Shown here: positions 54,426-64,000 of the stretch, in pieces
Position numbering within the stretch: position 1 is the first letter of the stretch
How the letters are laid out: every line of letters begins with the position of its first letter
Assembly (NCBI GenBank): GCA_963971425.1
Contig: OZ020526.1
Span: forward strand, 372,001 to 436,000
DNA length: 64,000 bases
Direction of reading: 5' to 3'
Source: Bryoerythrophyllum caledonicum
Taxonomy: Eukaryota; Streptophyta; Bryopsida; Pottiales; Pottiaceae
The notes under the pieces: generated by a model
The model's database searches: none
Told to the model about the DNA's origin: nothing
The model's input: the letters and a program-made list of their open reading frames with translations, nothing else
Made by a program: the position numbers and the translations under genes

Positions 54426-56044
54426 CATGCTGTTATTTTTATTAGTCTTGCAGCATTGCGGAAGCTCAATTTTTTTTGTATCTTGCGGGTTATAAACACG
54501 AGTTGCAAGCTGCGAAGAGGCTGGTATGTTTTATATGTACGCTATTTCGTTGTTGTTGCACAAAAACTCATGCATTTGGTTGTTGAACTACTGTGACCGT
54601 TGTTTTCCTTTTTAGGTTGCTAACTAATTGTAATTAGTGCAGCTTGGCAACAAAGCTCTTGTTGATAGCCAACATGAGAGAGCTTTTAAACTACGGTTTC
54701 TCATATCTAGTGCATCCACCGGACGGCAGCTGAACCTTGTTTTTTTATGTACCGCAATTTGATAAAAGATTTGAGCCTATAGTTGAAAAGACCACGATTT
54801 TAAATTCAGAGTGCCCAAGAGAAAAACATCAATAGGAACATCTTTTGTGTATTCAAAAATTTTCATTTTGCAGGGAATAAAATTGGTATATCTTTCTAGA
54901 AGTTTGTCTCATTAGCACTAATGTTGGGGGTTAGCTTAAGGAAAAAAAGATGCCATTGAACGGTGATTGTTTTTTAAATATGAGATGTTTAATGGATGTA
55001 TTCTGCTGTACAGGTGGAAGGCTTTTGACCCAACCTTGAACCATGGGTTCAAACAAAGAACCTAAATTCTTTGTAACAACATGACAAGTCAATGTACAAA
55101 CCGTTTGTACTTTATAGTCCAGGGGCGTACACCAAGTTAGTATATGCATATGTTGCAACCTGCCGACAGAACAGTTGGTCGGTGCCCAATAACATATCTG
55201 CAACCAATGCTCTCCGAAATGGAGATGCACAGAATGAGCTGCGATCCTATGGGCCCTCCTTACTTCCACTCTCCCTCCTCTGCACCGTAGTTAGCTATGC
55301 ATGGAGTTAGCTCAAGCAAGAACACGAAACCACCCGGATTCTTGCTACATACTAATCCTCTTTCTTGAAAAACGATAGCAAGCTACCTTGTCCCGCCCCC
55401 ATTCCATTTGGTGACGCTTTTCCACCAGCCTTTCCAAGAGATCTTGTAGTGGCCTTCCGTGGAACTTTCGCTAATGTAGGGGGTCTGAACAAAATCCAAA
55501 GGAAACGAGACTTTGAATGTTATGCGACGCCAGTCACTACTACAGTGCGCACCACAGTACTTCTCCTATTTCATGGAATCTTAAAATCAGTGAGGGCAAA
55601 TTTCTCATCCTAGTACAACATTAGCCAAGAGCCCATAGGAACCCTCGCTTGGATCCTAACCTCCCTACGAGCAACGATCACCTCCGTTTACGAGCACCTA
55701 GAGTCCATGAAACAACCTACACTAGACTTGCCTTCAGGTTTATAAGTTCCACATCGAACAATACCTTTCAATATGCGCCTTCGAAGCTACAGGTGGCGGA
55801 AAAATCTTGTCCGCGCCGAGCGTAGGGTCTCCTTTAGGAACCTCCTCCACTTCATCTGTCTCCCATGCCACATCCACCCCTGCCCAAACCGGACCAAGAC
55901 ACATACATCAAGATGTTGGCATTTTGACAAAGCTAAGGGATTTAGATACGTGTATTTTAGCGATGACAAGATAGTCTGTGTATGCTGCAGTTGAAAGCCA
56001 CAAATCATGCGTTCAGATTGACGACGCCATCAGAGACGGTTTCT
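54426..56044. other. No confident gene
   Basis: Short frames on both strands; a possible exon near 54642-54700 is noted with the 53019 gene. Confidence 0.35.
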
Positions 56045-57087
56045 TTTTAGAACGCACCTCCCTTGTAGCGCTCATTAATTCTTGGTTTCAATCCCTTCCT
56101 TCGTCCGGCCCCAGTTGGTTGCTTTGCACGAGTGCACTCACCTTGTGCCACCCTCTCAACCCTAGAGCCGGAACTTTCTACTGGATTGCTGGATTTCTCG
56201 AGGGTACTGGCGACACCGTTGGGCCGTGGGCCACTAACGGGTCTCTTCTCTTCGTCGATCTCCATCCCGGTTGGCCTCACGGACTCCACGTTCGTCACTA
56301 TCTGATGACCCGCCGTTCTCGTCCAGGTCTTCTTTTTGAAGGGTCTAGGCGATGCCAAGCTGATGGCATCCTGGGAATCCACGACATCCTCGTTGGCAGA
56401 GAAGTCATCGTCGACAACAACCCGTTGCTCCCATCCTTCAGTGTTGCTTGCTTGAAGGCATCGGATCGGAGCAAAATCGGCCCACTCCTCGTCTCCACTC
56501 CACTCACCACCATCGCCCCCCAGTGCTCTAATTCCAACATCCGCATCGCCTACGAGATGAAGGGTGTAAGCCTACGCCGCGAACAGAAACTCTTGTATCT
56601 CACCCACAACTGGGAGATAAAACTTACCGGCGACAAGAGCAGACCTGGCTCTTGCCACATGTGGAGCGGATCCCTTAACCTTTGCAAGCGCTTTGTCCCA
56701 TAGGTTGGCCAACGAAGGGCCGCCCCCTGTCACTCCCGGTTTCTTCCGCCCCATCACAACATTTTTCCTCCTGGCTTTAACAGGCACACTAGCCGATGTC
56801 GGTTTTTTGGCAGAGCTCCCTTCATTGACAGCTGCCCCTCCTAAAACATTCTTTCCTACTGCTTCCTTCTCGCCTATGGAGCTGGATTGTAGAGTCGGAT
56901 GTGCTTTGGACCTGGGAGTTGTAGGGTTGGCCATGTTAATCATGGACAGGGGAGCCGAGGAGGATGGCTCTGCCTTGTGTTGATCTATCACTGACTTGCT
57001 CCCCCCGACACCTCTACGAACATGAGAACACGAAACCGAACCGAAGCTGCGTAGAAGAGAGCACGCGTCTGTCAACCCAAAACTCAC
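56045..57087 (-). pseudogene. Retroelement ORF1-like coding relic
   Basis: Two minus-strand segments in different frames. The first (57087-56572) is Ser/Lys/Pro-rich and ends RKKPGVTGGGPSLANLWDKA, LAKVKGSAPHVARARS. The second (about 56525-56047) reads EWSGDEEWADFAPIRCLQAS, VVVDDDFSANEDV, FKKKTWTRTAGHQIV, PTGAGRRKGLKPRINERYKG. Basic, disordered composition with short Trp motifs suggests an ORF1/Gag-type protein of a plant retroelement. A frameshift near 56570 separates the parts. Antisense frames exist, but the minus reading looks more protein-like. Confidence 0.3.
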
Positions 57088-57484
57088 GATCTACAAACTC
57101 CAACAAAGCTTGCACGTCTGCACAATGCCTCGACATGAAACAACTCTCCGGACAAGAACTGTAAAACCCATACAAGAGTCACGGGCAAGCACATCATGTT
57201 CAAATTTTGAATACTACACCAATGCTTAAACTGGATCCCTTTGCGTCCCATCGTGATGTACTATAGACAGGAATTGCTTACCGATTATCGCGAAGGCAGT
57301 TGCCAATGTCTGCCGGTTGCATGAACAGCTCCCAGGCTTGCACATGCTCGGCGCTAAGAAGCTGGGCTGGGTTATTGAGTAAGCGAGGCTGCACACTATA
57401 CACGTGCTGGCATGTAGTCCCGTGAAATTCCCGTTTTGCCCCTGTGTAGGTTAAAGGGTGAGCATAGAGTTGACCATCGTCGCA

Positions 57485-57949
57485 CTATATTGTGTGATTA
57501 TCTCTAGTGAAACATGCTTGATCTATCTGTTGTAGGGGCCGCGCTTCATCGATTTGGTGACAACACCGGAAAATCACAAGATGCATACATTGCCATCGTA
57601 TAAAAATAAACAAAATAACAAAAATCACGATAGACAACGTCTCCATCATCAGAAAAAACACAGTCCCAAGAGATAGTGAGAATTGGTTCAAGGTCCCACA
57701 GATGGAACACCATATGATACCAAAGGCACCTTGTAGTTTGAATTTCGGCACCAACTGTATATTGTAGGTCCGGGGTTCGCATCTCGACCATCCGGAGATG
57801 GCGTATACAACCTCGACCTTGTTCCCCTCATTTTGTGTTGCAAACTCCTGCAATATCCTGGTCCAAGCATCGCAGAATAAGTAAGATGTTAAAACTTGGC
57901 CTGTCTCCTCAAAAAAAAAAACTCTAGCAGATACATTGAAGTGCGACAT
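57485..57949 (-). CDS. Unrecognised exon-like ORF
   Basis: The first 75 residues (FNVSARVFFFEETGQVLTSY, LFCDAWTRILQEF, YNIQLVPKFKLQ) look like a small beta-rich domain and end at a donor-like CAAG/GTGCC near 57730. The hydrophobic remainder is probably intron. No family assigned. Confidence 0.3.
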   Translation of the reverse strand: MSHFNVSARVFFFEETGQVLTSYLFCDAWTRILQEFATQNEGNKVEVVYAISGWSRCEPRTYNIQLVPKFKLQGAFGIIWCSICGTLNQFSLSLGTVFFLMMETLSIVIFVILFIFIRWQCMHLVIFRCCHQIDEARPLQQIDQACFTRDNHTI

Positions 57950-58610
57950 CCAATCATCATCTAAACAAAGTCATCGTGATCCCTAAAACCGACGACGAGA
58001 CTAACAAACCAATAGAACCAACAGAGATAAGGCCTCATGAACGATAGCTGATACATTCATCACCGACTAGCTTTCAATACCTCTTTGCGGCATTTGAAGA
58101 GACAGAAAACTTCCTACTGAGCCACTTGTAAGACACCTGAAAACGTCAATCACATCACGTTGTAGCTAAAACCATACTTGTACAAATTCAACCAGTTCAG
58201 ACCTACCGTTCACTTCTTAAGAAGTTTACATACATTGCCTGTAATCCCATCGTCCCACCCTTAATAGAAGGTACGATGAACGACATGCAAATGGCATGGC
58301 AATTAAACAACGGGTGATTGACGCTGTAGTGCCTACCATCCAAGAGATCGCGAATACAGATAAAAATAAAAAGAAAGGAAGAAAAGGAACAAACGGCCAT
58401 GGAAAACATCAAACACCATATTCATTATATTGGGAGATTGGGAGCCTCCCAAAATAATATGAAAAGCTTGAGCAAACCTAAATATGCAAATGTTAGTGAT
58501 TTTCATAGTAACCTTTGAATACTATCTTTCGAGTTTGGTGTCCACTAAAATGGGAGGTGCGAAATTATTTTCAATGTAAAAACAGGCTAGAAAGAAATTG
58601 AAGTACATTT
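57950..58610. other. No gene seen
   Basis: AT-rich 3' flank of the transposase region; no coding sequence. Confidence 0.4.
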
Positions 58611-58993
58611 TTAGCTCCAGTCAAGCTGAAAGCAAGCAACACTTACATTTCCAAATATCATTCAAAAACAAAAGATCAAATGTCAAGGTACGAAAATGCA
58701 TTTCTCAAATCGAAACACACTATCAGCTCGAGTCGAGCTGAATGTGCCCCAACAATTCCTATGCGATAAAACATTCAAAATAGCAAATATCAAAGGGCAA
58801 ATCATCAAGCCCAGAATTCACTTCTCTCCAAAAAGAAAGCCATACACATTCAGCTCGAGTTGAGCTGAATGTGCCCAAGCAATTCCTATGCGATAAACCA
58901 TTCAGCATAGCAAATAATAAAATATCAAAACTCTGAAATGTATTAAACTCCACAAGAAATGGGTGTACACTTTCAGCTCGATTCGAGCTAAAA
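58611..58993. repeat. Four spaced palindromes downstream of the transposase
   Basis: Palindromes at 58611-58630 (degenerate), 58723-58741, 58848-58870 and 58971-58993 share arms TTCAGCTCGA / TCGAGCTGAA and are about 112, 125 and 123 bases apart. Between the last three, a longer repeat (CAATTCCTATGCGATAAA, CATTCA--ATAGCAAAT) recurs. The same palindrome is tandemly arrayed at 62063-62187 on the other side of the gene. Confidence 0.8.
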
Positions 58994-59067
58994 TCACGCC
59001 AACAAATTTTGATCTTATGCACACATTCTTAGATACTAGTATAAGAGTAACATCTTTGTACTAAAAA

Positions 59068-61923
59068 TCATTGCAAAGAAGACGGCGCGGCATCCCTGAT
59101 CAAACTATCTTGGATGATTTGAACTTGATTTCTAGGGATCTTCACAACAGGAAATTCACTCCTACTTCTAGACTTCCATGCAGTCAATAGAGATCCGGTG
59201 TCCTCCCATTGCGGATGTTGCTCGTCATCAATTGTCCATTGTAGACCGTTGGAAGAGGCCCATCCATCATAGCATCTTTGGACATTTGCATCGCGCGAAG
59301 TGGGGCGGAAGTACTGTATTTTGATAGAGTTAGGCCTTTCCAGATCCGAATTAGGGTCCGAGAGCGCTTGTGCAATCCAAACAGGACGTTCATCTCCATC
59401 ACACGGTCTTAATGCAACAAAATAGCCTGAGTAAACGTCTCGATTAATCCGAAAAGAAGGGGCTGGCCTATCTCGACTCTGCCCAACAAAATGGTCATCG
59501 TCATCATGATCCTCACGAACAGCGCCCACACTAGTGAATTGGTCCTCGATTGTCTGACCAATACGACTAGAAGGCCAAAAACCATCCTGTAGAGAGGTGG
59601 GCAAGTCCATTGGTTGACTAAGTGACTCTCTAACTGCCCGCCAATAGTAGCTCAAAGGCTCATATCACCTTCGATATTCACCTGTACGATCCTCACGTGC
59701 TTGATGCTCCCAATATGAAATGAATCCAGAAAGACCTTTAATCACTTCAGGAAGATTGCGCATTGCATGTGGCTGCAATGAAGGTGGTTCTCCACGTGGC
59801 CACAAAGACCTCCCATTTGAATCCTCCTTCCACAATTTGATCCCACCCCCTTCTCTTGGAAGCCAATCATCTTGATGACAAAGAATCTTGTATTTCATCA
59901 TGGGACATCCGTTGGAGTCAACAAAGAATTTGAATTGGTGAGCCTTTGTGTGGCCCTGCAATGCTTCGTCTCCACCTGCAATACCTTCACTAATAAAGGA
60001 CTTGAAGTCCGGGACTTCTTCAATCAAGTGGGGGATTGTTGGCACACTTTCGTTCTCCATAAATGATCTCATAAGCAAAGGGATCGTGGGGAAACTCTCC
60101 TTCTTCAAAGCCATACTCCATCGACCGAATAATGCATCAATGTCATCATGTGTGTGGCCAACAAGCATGAAATTAACATAAACCTCTCGGAAGATACCCT
60201 TTGCAACAAGAAGAGACCAAAAGCAAAACACATATCTATTTTTGTTGTCACTGACCGCATTGTCCATTTGCACATGCAAAATAGGCGGCAAAGGTTTTGC
60301 TGTAGCTAGAGACTCAGGTGCGGCACGGAGGAATGGGACACAAGTATCTGAAGCTCCTTGCAAAACAGCTCGAAACAATGCAGTTCTCCCCGAATCCAAA
60401 AATAATTGTCGAGACGATGTCTTCGAAGGTTGTTCTAAGTCTCGCAACAATCTAGCAAAAGATCCCACTGTATAGTTGACATCATGTGGGTAAATGTCCA
60501 AGCCATAATGAGCATAACGAACATCACCATGACCATGTGCAAGCATTCCAGTAACAGAGATGGGCAACTTCATCAGACCATCTAAATGTTTCGTCTTGTG
60601 AGAGAGGACAGGAGATGCAGTCTTTGAGTGATCCATCTTGTCGTGCATAATCGTAACACATTCATCCGGAAACTCTTGAGAGCGGTAACGGTTGGAATAA
60701 TACAACTCTCGATGAGCCCATGCTGAATCCAAATGGAGATTCAACCTCTGCTGCCACATTAGCGCAGCTTCTGTTCCAGGTTGCTGCAACCTCCGATGGG
60801 AATGGTACTTATCACACGTTGAACAACGTGCAAAGTTATCCCCAGGTCGTTTTGCATTGTAATCGGAAAAATGGACCCGTCTAATCTTACTCAGCCCTGA
60901 AGTGGAAATTTGGGAAAGCCCGCAACCAACTAAATGGGCATCAATTGCAGGAATTTGATCTTTCCACTTGAAATTTGCGGGAAGAACTTTGGCGACGGAT
61001 GTCTCACCCGAAGGCAAGATGCGGGACTTGTGGGGCATGTGGTCAGCATTTCTATTAAGAATGACACGTAATGCTGCGGTAGCGACTACTGTGTGATTTC
61101 TAGGTTTCCGTTTCCCAGAATTACCATGGGCTTGCGCGACTACACCAGCCGCTGCATCCTTGGCATATTCATAGAACGAGGTTTCACTGACGCCCATGAT
61201 GTGCTGCCAAGCAGCTGCGCACACATCAACGCCCTCAATGGTCACCACATTTCTACCGTTATTGTCCACATGAAATTGTCCGTGAACATCTAGCTTCATA
61301 TGCCTTCGAAATTGAACGGAGGTTCCAAAATACATCCTCATCCGCAATACCTTAATCTTCAATCGTGGGAAGCGTTGAACACAACTCCTCAAGCAACAGC
61401 GTTTTCCAGCAACAGAGTTGATAGATTCGTCAGAGAGGAGAATTGATGATTTTGTTGAAACTATGGTTGAAGGGATCCTAGATGAACTTTCGTAAGAGCG
61501 AGTCCTCTCTCCAAGAGACCGGCTTCTCATTGCCATTACAGAATTGTAAGTATCACGCTGCTGGTGATGCAAGAGACTGACACTATTATAGAAAACTTGA
61601 CCAACAGGCCAAATCTTAACACAATAACGCCATTCGTCCGGTGCTTCATCTTCAACTAATGTCCTGGAGACCTGAATGGCAACGTGCGTATCACCTAATG
61701 GAGCATCAGACCCAGAAATAGCTGTGGTGTGAAGGTTGCGAAGTATTCCAGTGGCAATTGTAACTCCGGACAGGTTTTTCATTTCGACTATCTTACCAAC
61801 CCAAGAATGCCTTGGGAGAACTTCGAATTCCATCAAATCAGCATCTACTGGATCGTGGAAAGACGAGTTGTCACTTGACAAATCAAAATCATCATCGATT
61901 GAGGCACCGGTTGAAGTGTCCAT
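59068..61923 (-). CDS. DUF7869-like RNase-H-fold transposase (752 aa, in-frame TGA, then 198 more codons)
   Basis: From ATG 61923 the frame runs to a TGA at 59667-59665 and continues in the same frame to 59068. Likely catalytic acidic residues: D428/D431 in HDKMDHSK, D554 in HVQMDNAVSDNKNR and D593-D596 in VGHTHDDIDALF. A zinc-ribbon-like CSTCDKYH (C367, C370) precedes them, and a helical DNA-binding-like part (WQHIMGVSETSFYEYAKDAA) lies near 240-260. This layout is shared by transposon proteins of plants and animals annotated DUF7869. The part after the TGA (YFVALRPCDGDERPVWIAQA, KIQYFRPTS) looks like a BAH/chromo-type reader module. The TGA lies in AAG/GTGATA, so it may be a splice donor, a nonsense change or a real end. 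Palindrome arrays flank the gene on both sides. Confidence 0.75.
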
Positions 61924-62062
61924 CTCGGCACTGCAAAATTAAGGCAAAAGTGTAAATAGTTGTCGTAGTATAATAGTACTTCAAGGTCCATCCCACATCA
62001 ATCAAAGTAAACAAAATAATAGCACAATTGTTCATCTCCACGATTAGGTGAAAACAAAGCAC

Positions 62063-62187
62063 ATTCAGCTCGGGTCGAGCTGAATGTGCACTGCATATTC
62101 AGCTCGGGTCGAGCTGAATGTGCACTGCATATTCAGCTCGGGTCGAGCTGAATGTGCACTGCATATTCAGCTCGGGTCGAGCTAAAT
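62063..62187. repeat. Tandem array of four palindromes, 34-bp period, upstream of the transposase
   Basis: ATTCAGCTCG-GGT-CGAGCTGAAT occurs at 62063-62085, 62097-62119, 62131-62153 and 62165-62187 (the last with one arm change), separated by GTGCACTGCAT. All lie within about 270 bases upstream of the transposase ATG, in its presumed promoter or transposon end. Confidence 0.9.
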
Positions 62188-62458
62188 GTGCACTGCTTCA
62201 AGCTAGAGTACTGAATCAAAACCCGAAGCATTCATACCAAGAAAAACTACGCATTTTGACAATTGCAAGAACATATATGTCATACTGACGTACAAATAAT
62301 AATATGAATTCCTAAACCAGTACTAAGGAGGCGATTATGTTGATGCCGAAGTATCACCTCCTTCCTACAACTTTTTCTTTACATTGAAAATGATAGTATG
62401 AAATGTGCAAACCAAATGCCAAGTAAATCACCATAAAGTTTAGACAAAAGTCACTTAC

Positions 62459-62539
62459 AAATGGTCCAATTGCGTGCACCAAAACGTCTTGAATGAAGGA
62501 AGAGAAAACCCTACTCTTTGTCACGGCCGCAGCAACCAT
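62459..62539 (-). CDS. Candidate first exon, copy 1 (27 codons)
   Basis: ATG 62539 opens MVAAAVTKSRVFSSFIQDVL-VHAIGPF up to a strong donor TTT/GTAAGTGAC at 62458. An acceptor TTTTGCAG lies at about 61931, six bases before the transposase ATG, but joining the two puts the ATG out of frame. So this is either a uORF-bearing 5'UTR exon or spliced elsewhere. The peptide resembles a short mitochondrial or plastid presequence only in composition. Confidence 0.4.
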
Positions 62540-63014
62540 TCACGACCACACATTCCGCATCTCTAGAAATTCCAAACACAACTAAGTTGACCTAGAATAA
62601 TGTATCCACTTCTTGCTAGAGAACTGAATCAAAACCTGAAGCACTCATATCAACATAAACTACGCATTTTGACAGTTGCAAGAACATATATGTCATACTA
62701 ACGTACAAATAATAAAATGAATCCCTAAACCAGTACTAAGGAGGCGATTGTGTTGACGCCAAAGTATCACCTCCTTCCTACAACTTTTTCATTATATTGA
62801 AAATGATAGTATCAAATGTGCAAACCAAAATAAAACGTATCAAATGTACAAATAAAAAAACGAATTCCTAAACCTGTACTCAGGAGGCGATTGTGTCGAC
62901 GCCAAAGTATCACCTCCTTCCTACAACTTTTTCATTACATTAAAAATGATAGTATCAAATGTGCGAACCAAATGCCAAGTAAATCACCATAAAGTTTAGA
63001 CAAAAGTCACTTAC

Positions 63015-63098
63015 AAATGGTCCGATTGCGTGCACCAAAACGTCTTGAATGAAGAAGGAAGAGAAAACCCTACTCTTTGTCACGGCCGCAGCAACCAT
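63015..63098 (-). CDS. Candidate first exon, copy 2 (28 codons)
   Basis: Duplicate of 62459-62539 with one extra codon (Phe) and otherwise the same peptide; the donor TTT/GTAAGTGAC is kept at 63014. Both frame and splice site survived the duplication, including an indel that is exactly three bases. Confidence 0.4.
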
Positions 63099-63275
63099 TC
63101 ACGACCACACACCTCCGCATCTCTAGAAATTCCAAACGCAACTAAGTTGACCTAGAATAATGTATCCACTTCTTGCACAGAAATTTGACTTTGAATGCAA
63201 TAGGTCTTTCAAATGTCGAGGCATACTTCGAGACAGTATAGATTCACGAAGGCTTGCCGAGTATTGAAAAGGTGC

Positions 63276-63744
<469 letters not shown>

Positions 63745-64000
63745 GATTTAGGTTTAGGGTTCAAATTACATTTTGACATTTAGGGTTTAGGGTTTAAGGT
63801 TTAGGATTGCAAGTCCATGATATGAAGTGTAAATTATAGGGTTTAGGGTTTCGGACTAGACAATTCTAGAATTAGATTTATGGATTTGGGTTTAGGGTTT
63901 AGGTTCAAGGGTTTAGTTTTTAGGGTTTAAGGTCTTATAGTTTATTGTTTAGGTTTAATGATTTAAATATTAGGGTTCAGGGTTTTAGAGTTTAGTGTTT
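63745..64000. repeat. Degenerate TTTAGGG-like repeats
   Basis: GTTTAGGGTT-type units recur many times (for example at 63780, 63838, 63888, 63910), mixed with variants such as GTTTAAGG and GTTTAGTT. TTTAGGG is the usual plant telomere unit. The array is too degenerate to be an active telomere and continues past the window edge. Confidence 0.75.

Larger units (their letters stand above)
62210..63180. repeat. Tandemly duplicated upstream units (three copies, one partial)
   Basis: Copy 1 (about 62210-62622), copy 2 (about 62623-62838, internal deletion) and copy 3 (about 62839-63180) share CTAAACC(A/T)GTACT(A/C)AGGAGG, TATCACCTCCTTCCTACAAC, TTAGACAAAAGTCACTTACA and CTAGAATAATGTATCCACTT in order. 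Copies 1 and 3 each contain a short exon-like ORF with a donor; copy 2 has lost it. Confidence 0.85.

Noticed and set aside
55978-56703. Plus-strand 241-codon frame
   Set aside because: The minus-strand reading has more protein-like, basic-disordered composition typical of element proteins; the plus frame has no recognisable motif. Kept only as uncertainty.
62063-62187. CRISPR-like array
   Set aside because: Four palindromes with identical 11-base spacers in a eukaryotic context; spacers are not unique, so it is a tandem repeat.

Overview
This is a nuclear genome window from a plant-lineage (streptophyte) eukaryote. Genes have short introns with GT-AG borders, and recognisable products are of plant type: POT1, a PLASTID MOVEMENT IMPAIRED1 (PMI1)-like protein, an SBP-box/SPL relic and an F-box/kelch-like protein. 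The last 250 bases are rich in TTTAGGG-like units, the plant telomere motif. I cannot name the species; the mix of element types points to an early-diverging land plant or a charophyte alga more than to a flowering plant, but that is inference.

Layout. 1-9873 is a nest of two non-LTR retrotransposons. The older one runs on the minus strand (leader with tandem repeats about 9873-7588, ORF1 7587-5956, then a very A/C-rich open frame starting at 5917). A second LINE, 5'-truncated, plus strand, 279-2869, landed inside it and is bounded by a perfect 12-bp target-site duplication. Its frame encodes RNase H, a CCHC knuckle and an R2-like restriction-type endonuclease, and its 3' end is a perfect hairpin plus a TTC tail. 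10400-14400 is AT-rich non-coding DNA. 14.4-17.7 kb is a GC-rich gene pair: an unrecognised plus-strand gene with a 5'UTR intron and uORF, convergent with a partial PMI1-like gene. 18356-18769 is a small ORF apparently cut by the LTR of a decayed Ty3/gypsy element (18770 to about 27865, minus) that carries about 4.7 kb of extra ORFs between pol and the 3' LTR. 27.9-35 kb holds a minisatellite, CACTA-like termini, the SPL relic and an intact two-exon F-box gene. 35-43 kb is repeat-rich and holds an 89-bp copy of the LINE 3' end with its own duplication, and a TTAA-bounded inverted-repeat element. 43985-47306 (minus) is a complete eight-exon POT1 gene (494 codons; all exon phases agree). 48-58 kb holds scattered unrecognised ORFs and element relics. 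58.6-63.2 kb is a DNA transposon or a gene derived from one: an RNase-H-fold (DUF7869-like) transposase bracketed on both sides by arrays of the same 10-bp-arm palindrome, with a duplicated upstream first exon. The window ends in (GA)53 and degenerate telomere-like repeats.

The most interesting items are the RLE-plus-RNase-H LINE with its terminal hairpin and two validated insertions, the palindrome arrays around the transposase, the duplicated first exons, and the post-pol ORFs of the gypsy element. Most of the window is transposon-derived; the probable functional host genes are POT1, the F-box gene, the 15424 gene and perhaps the 53019 gene.
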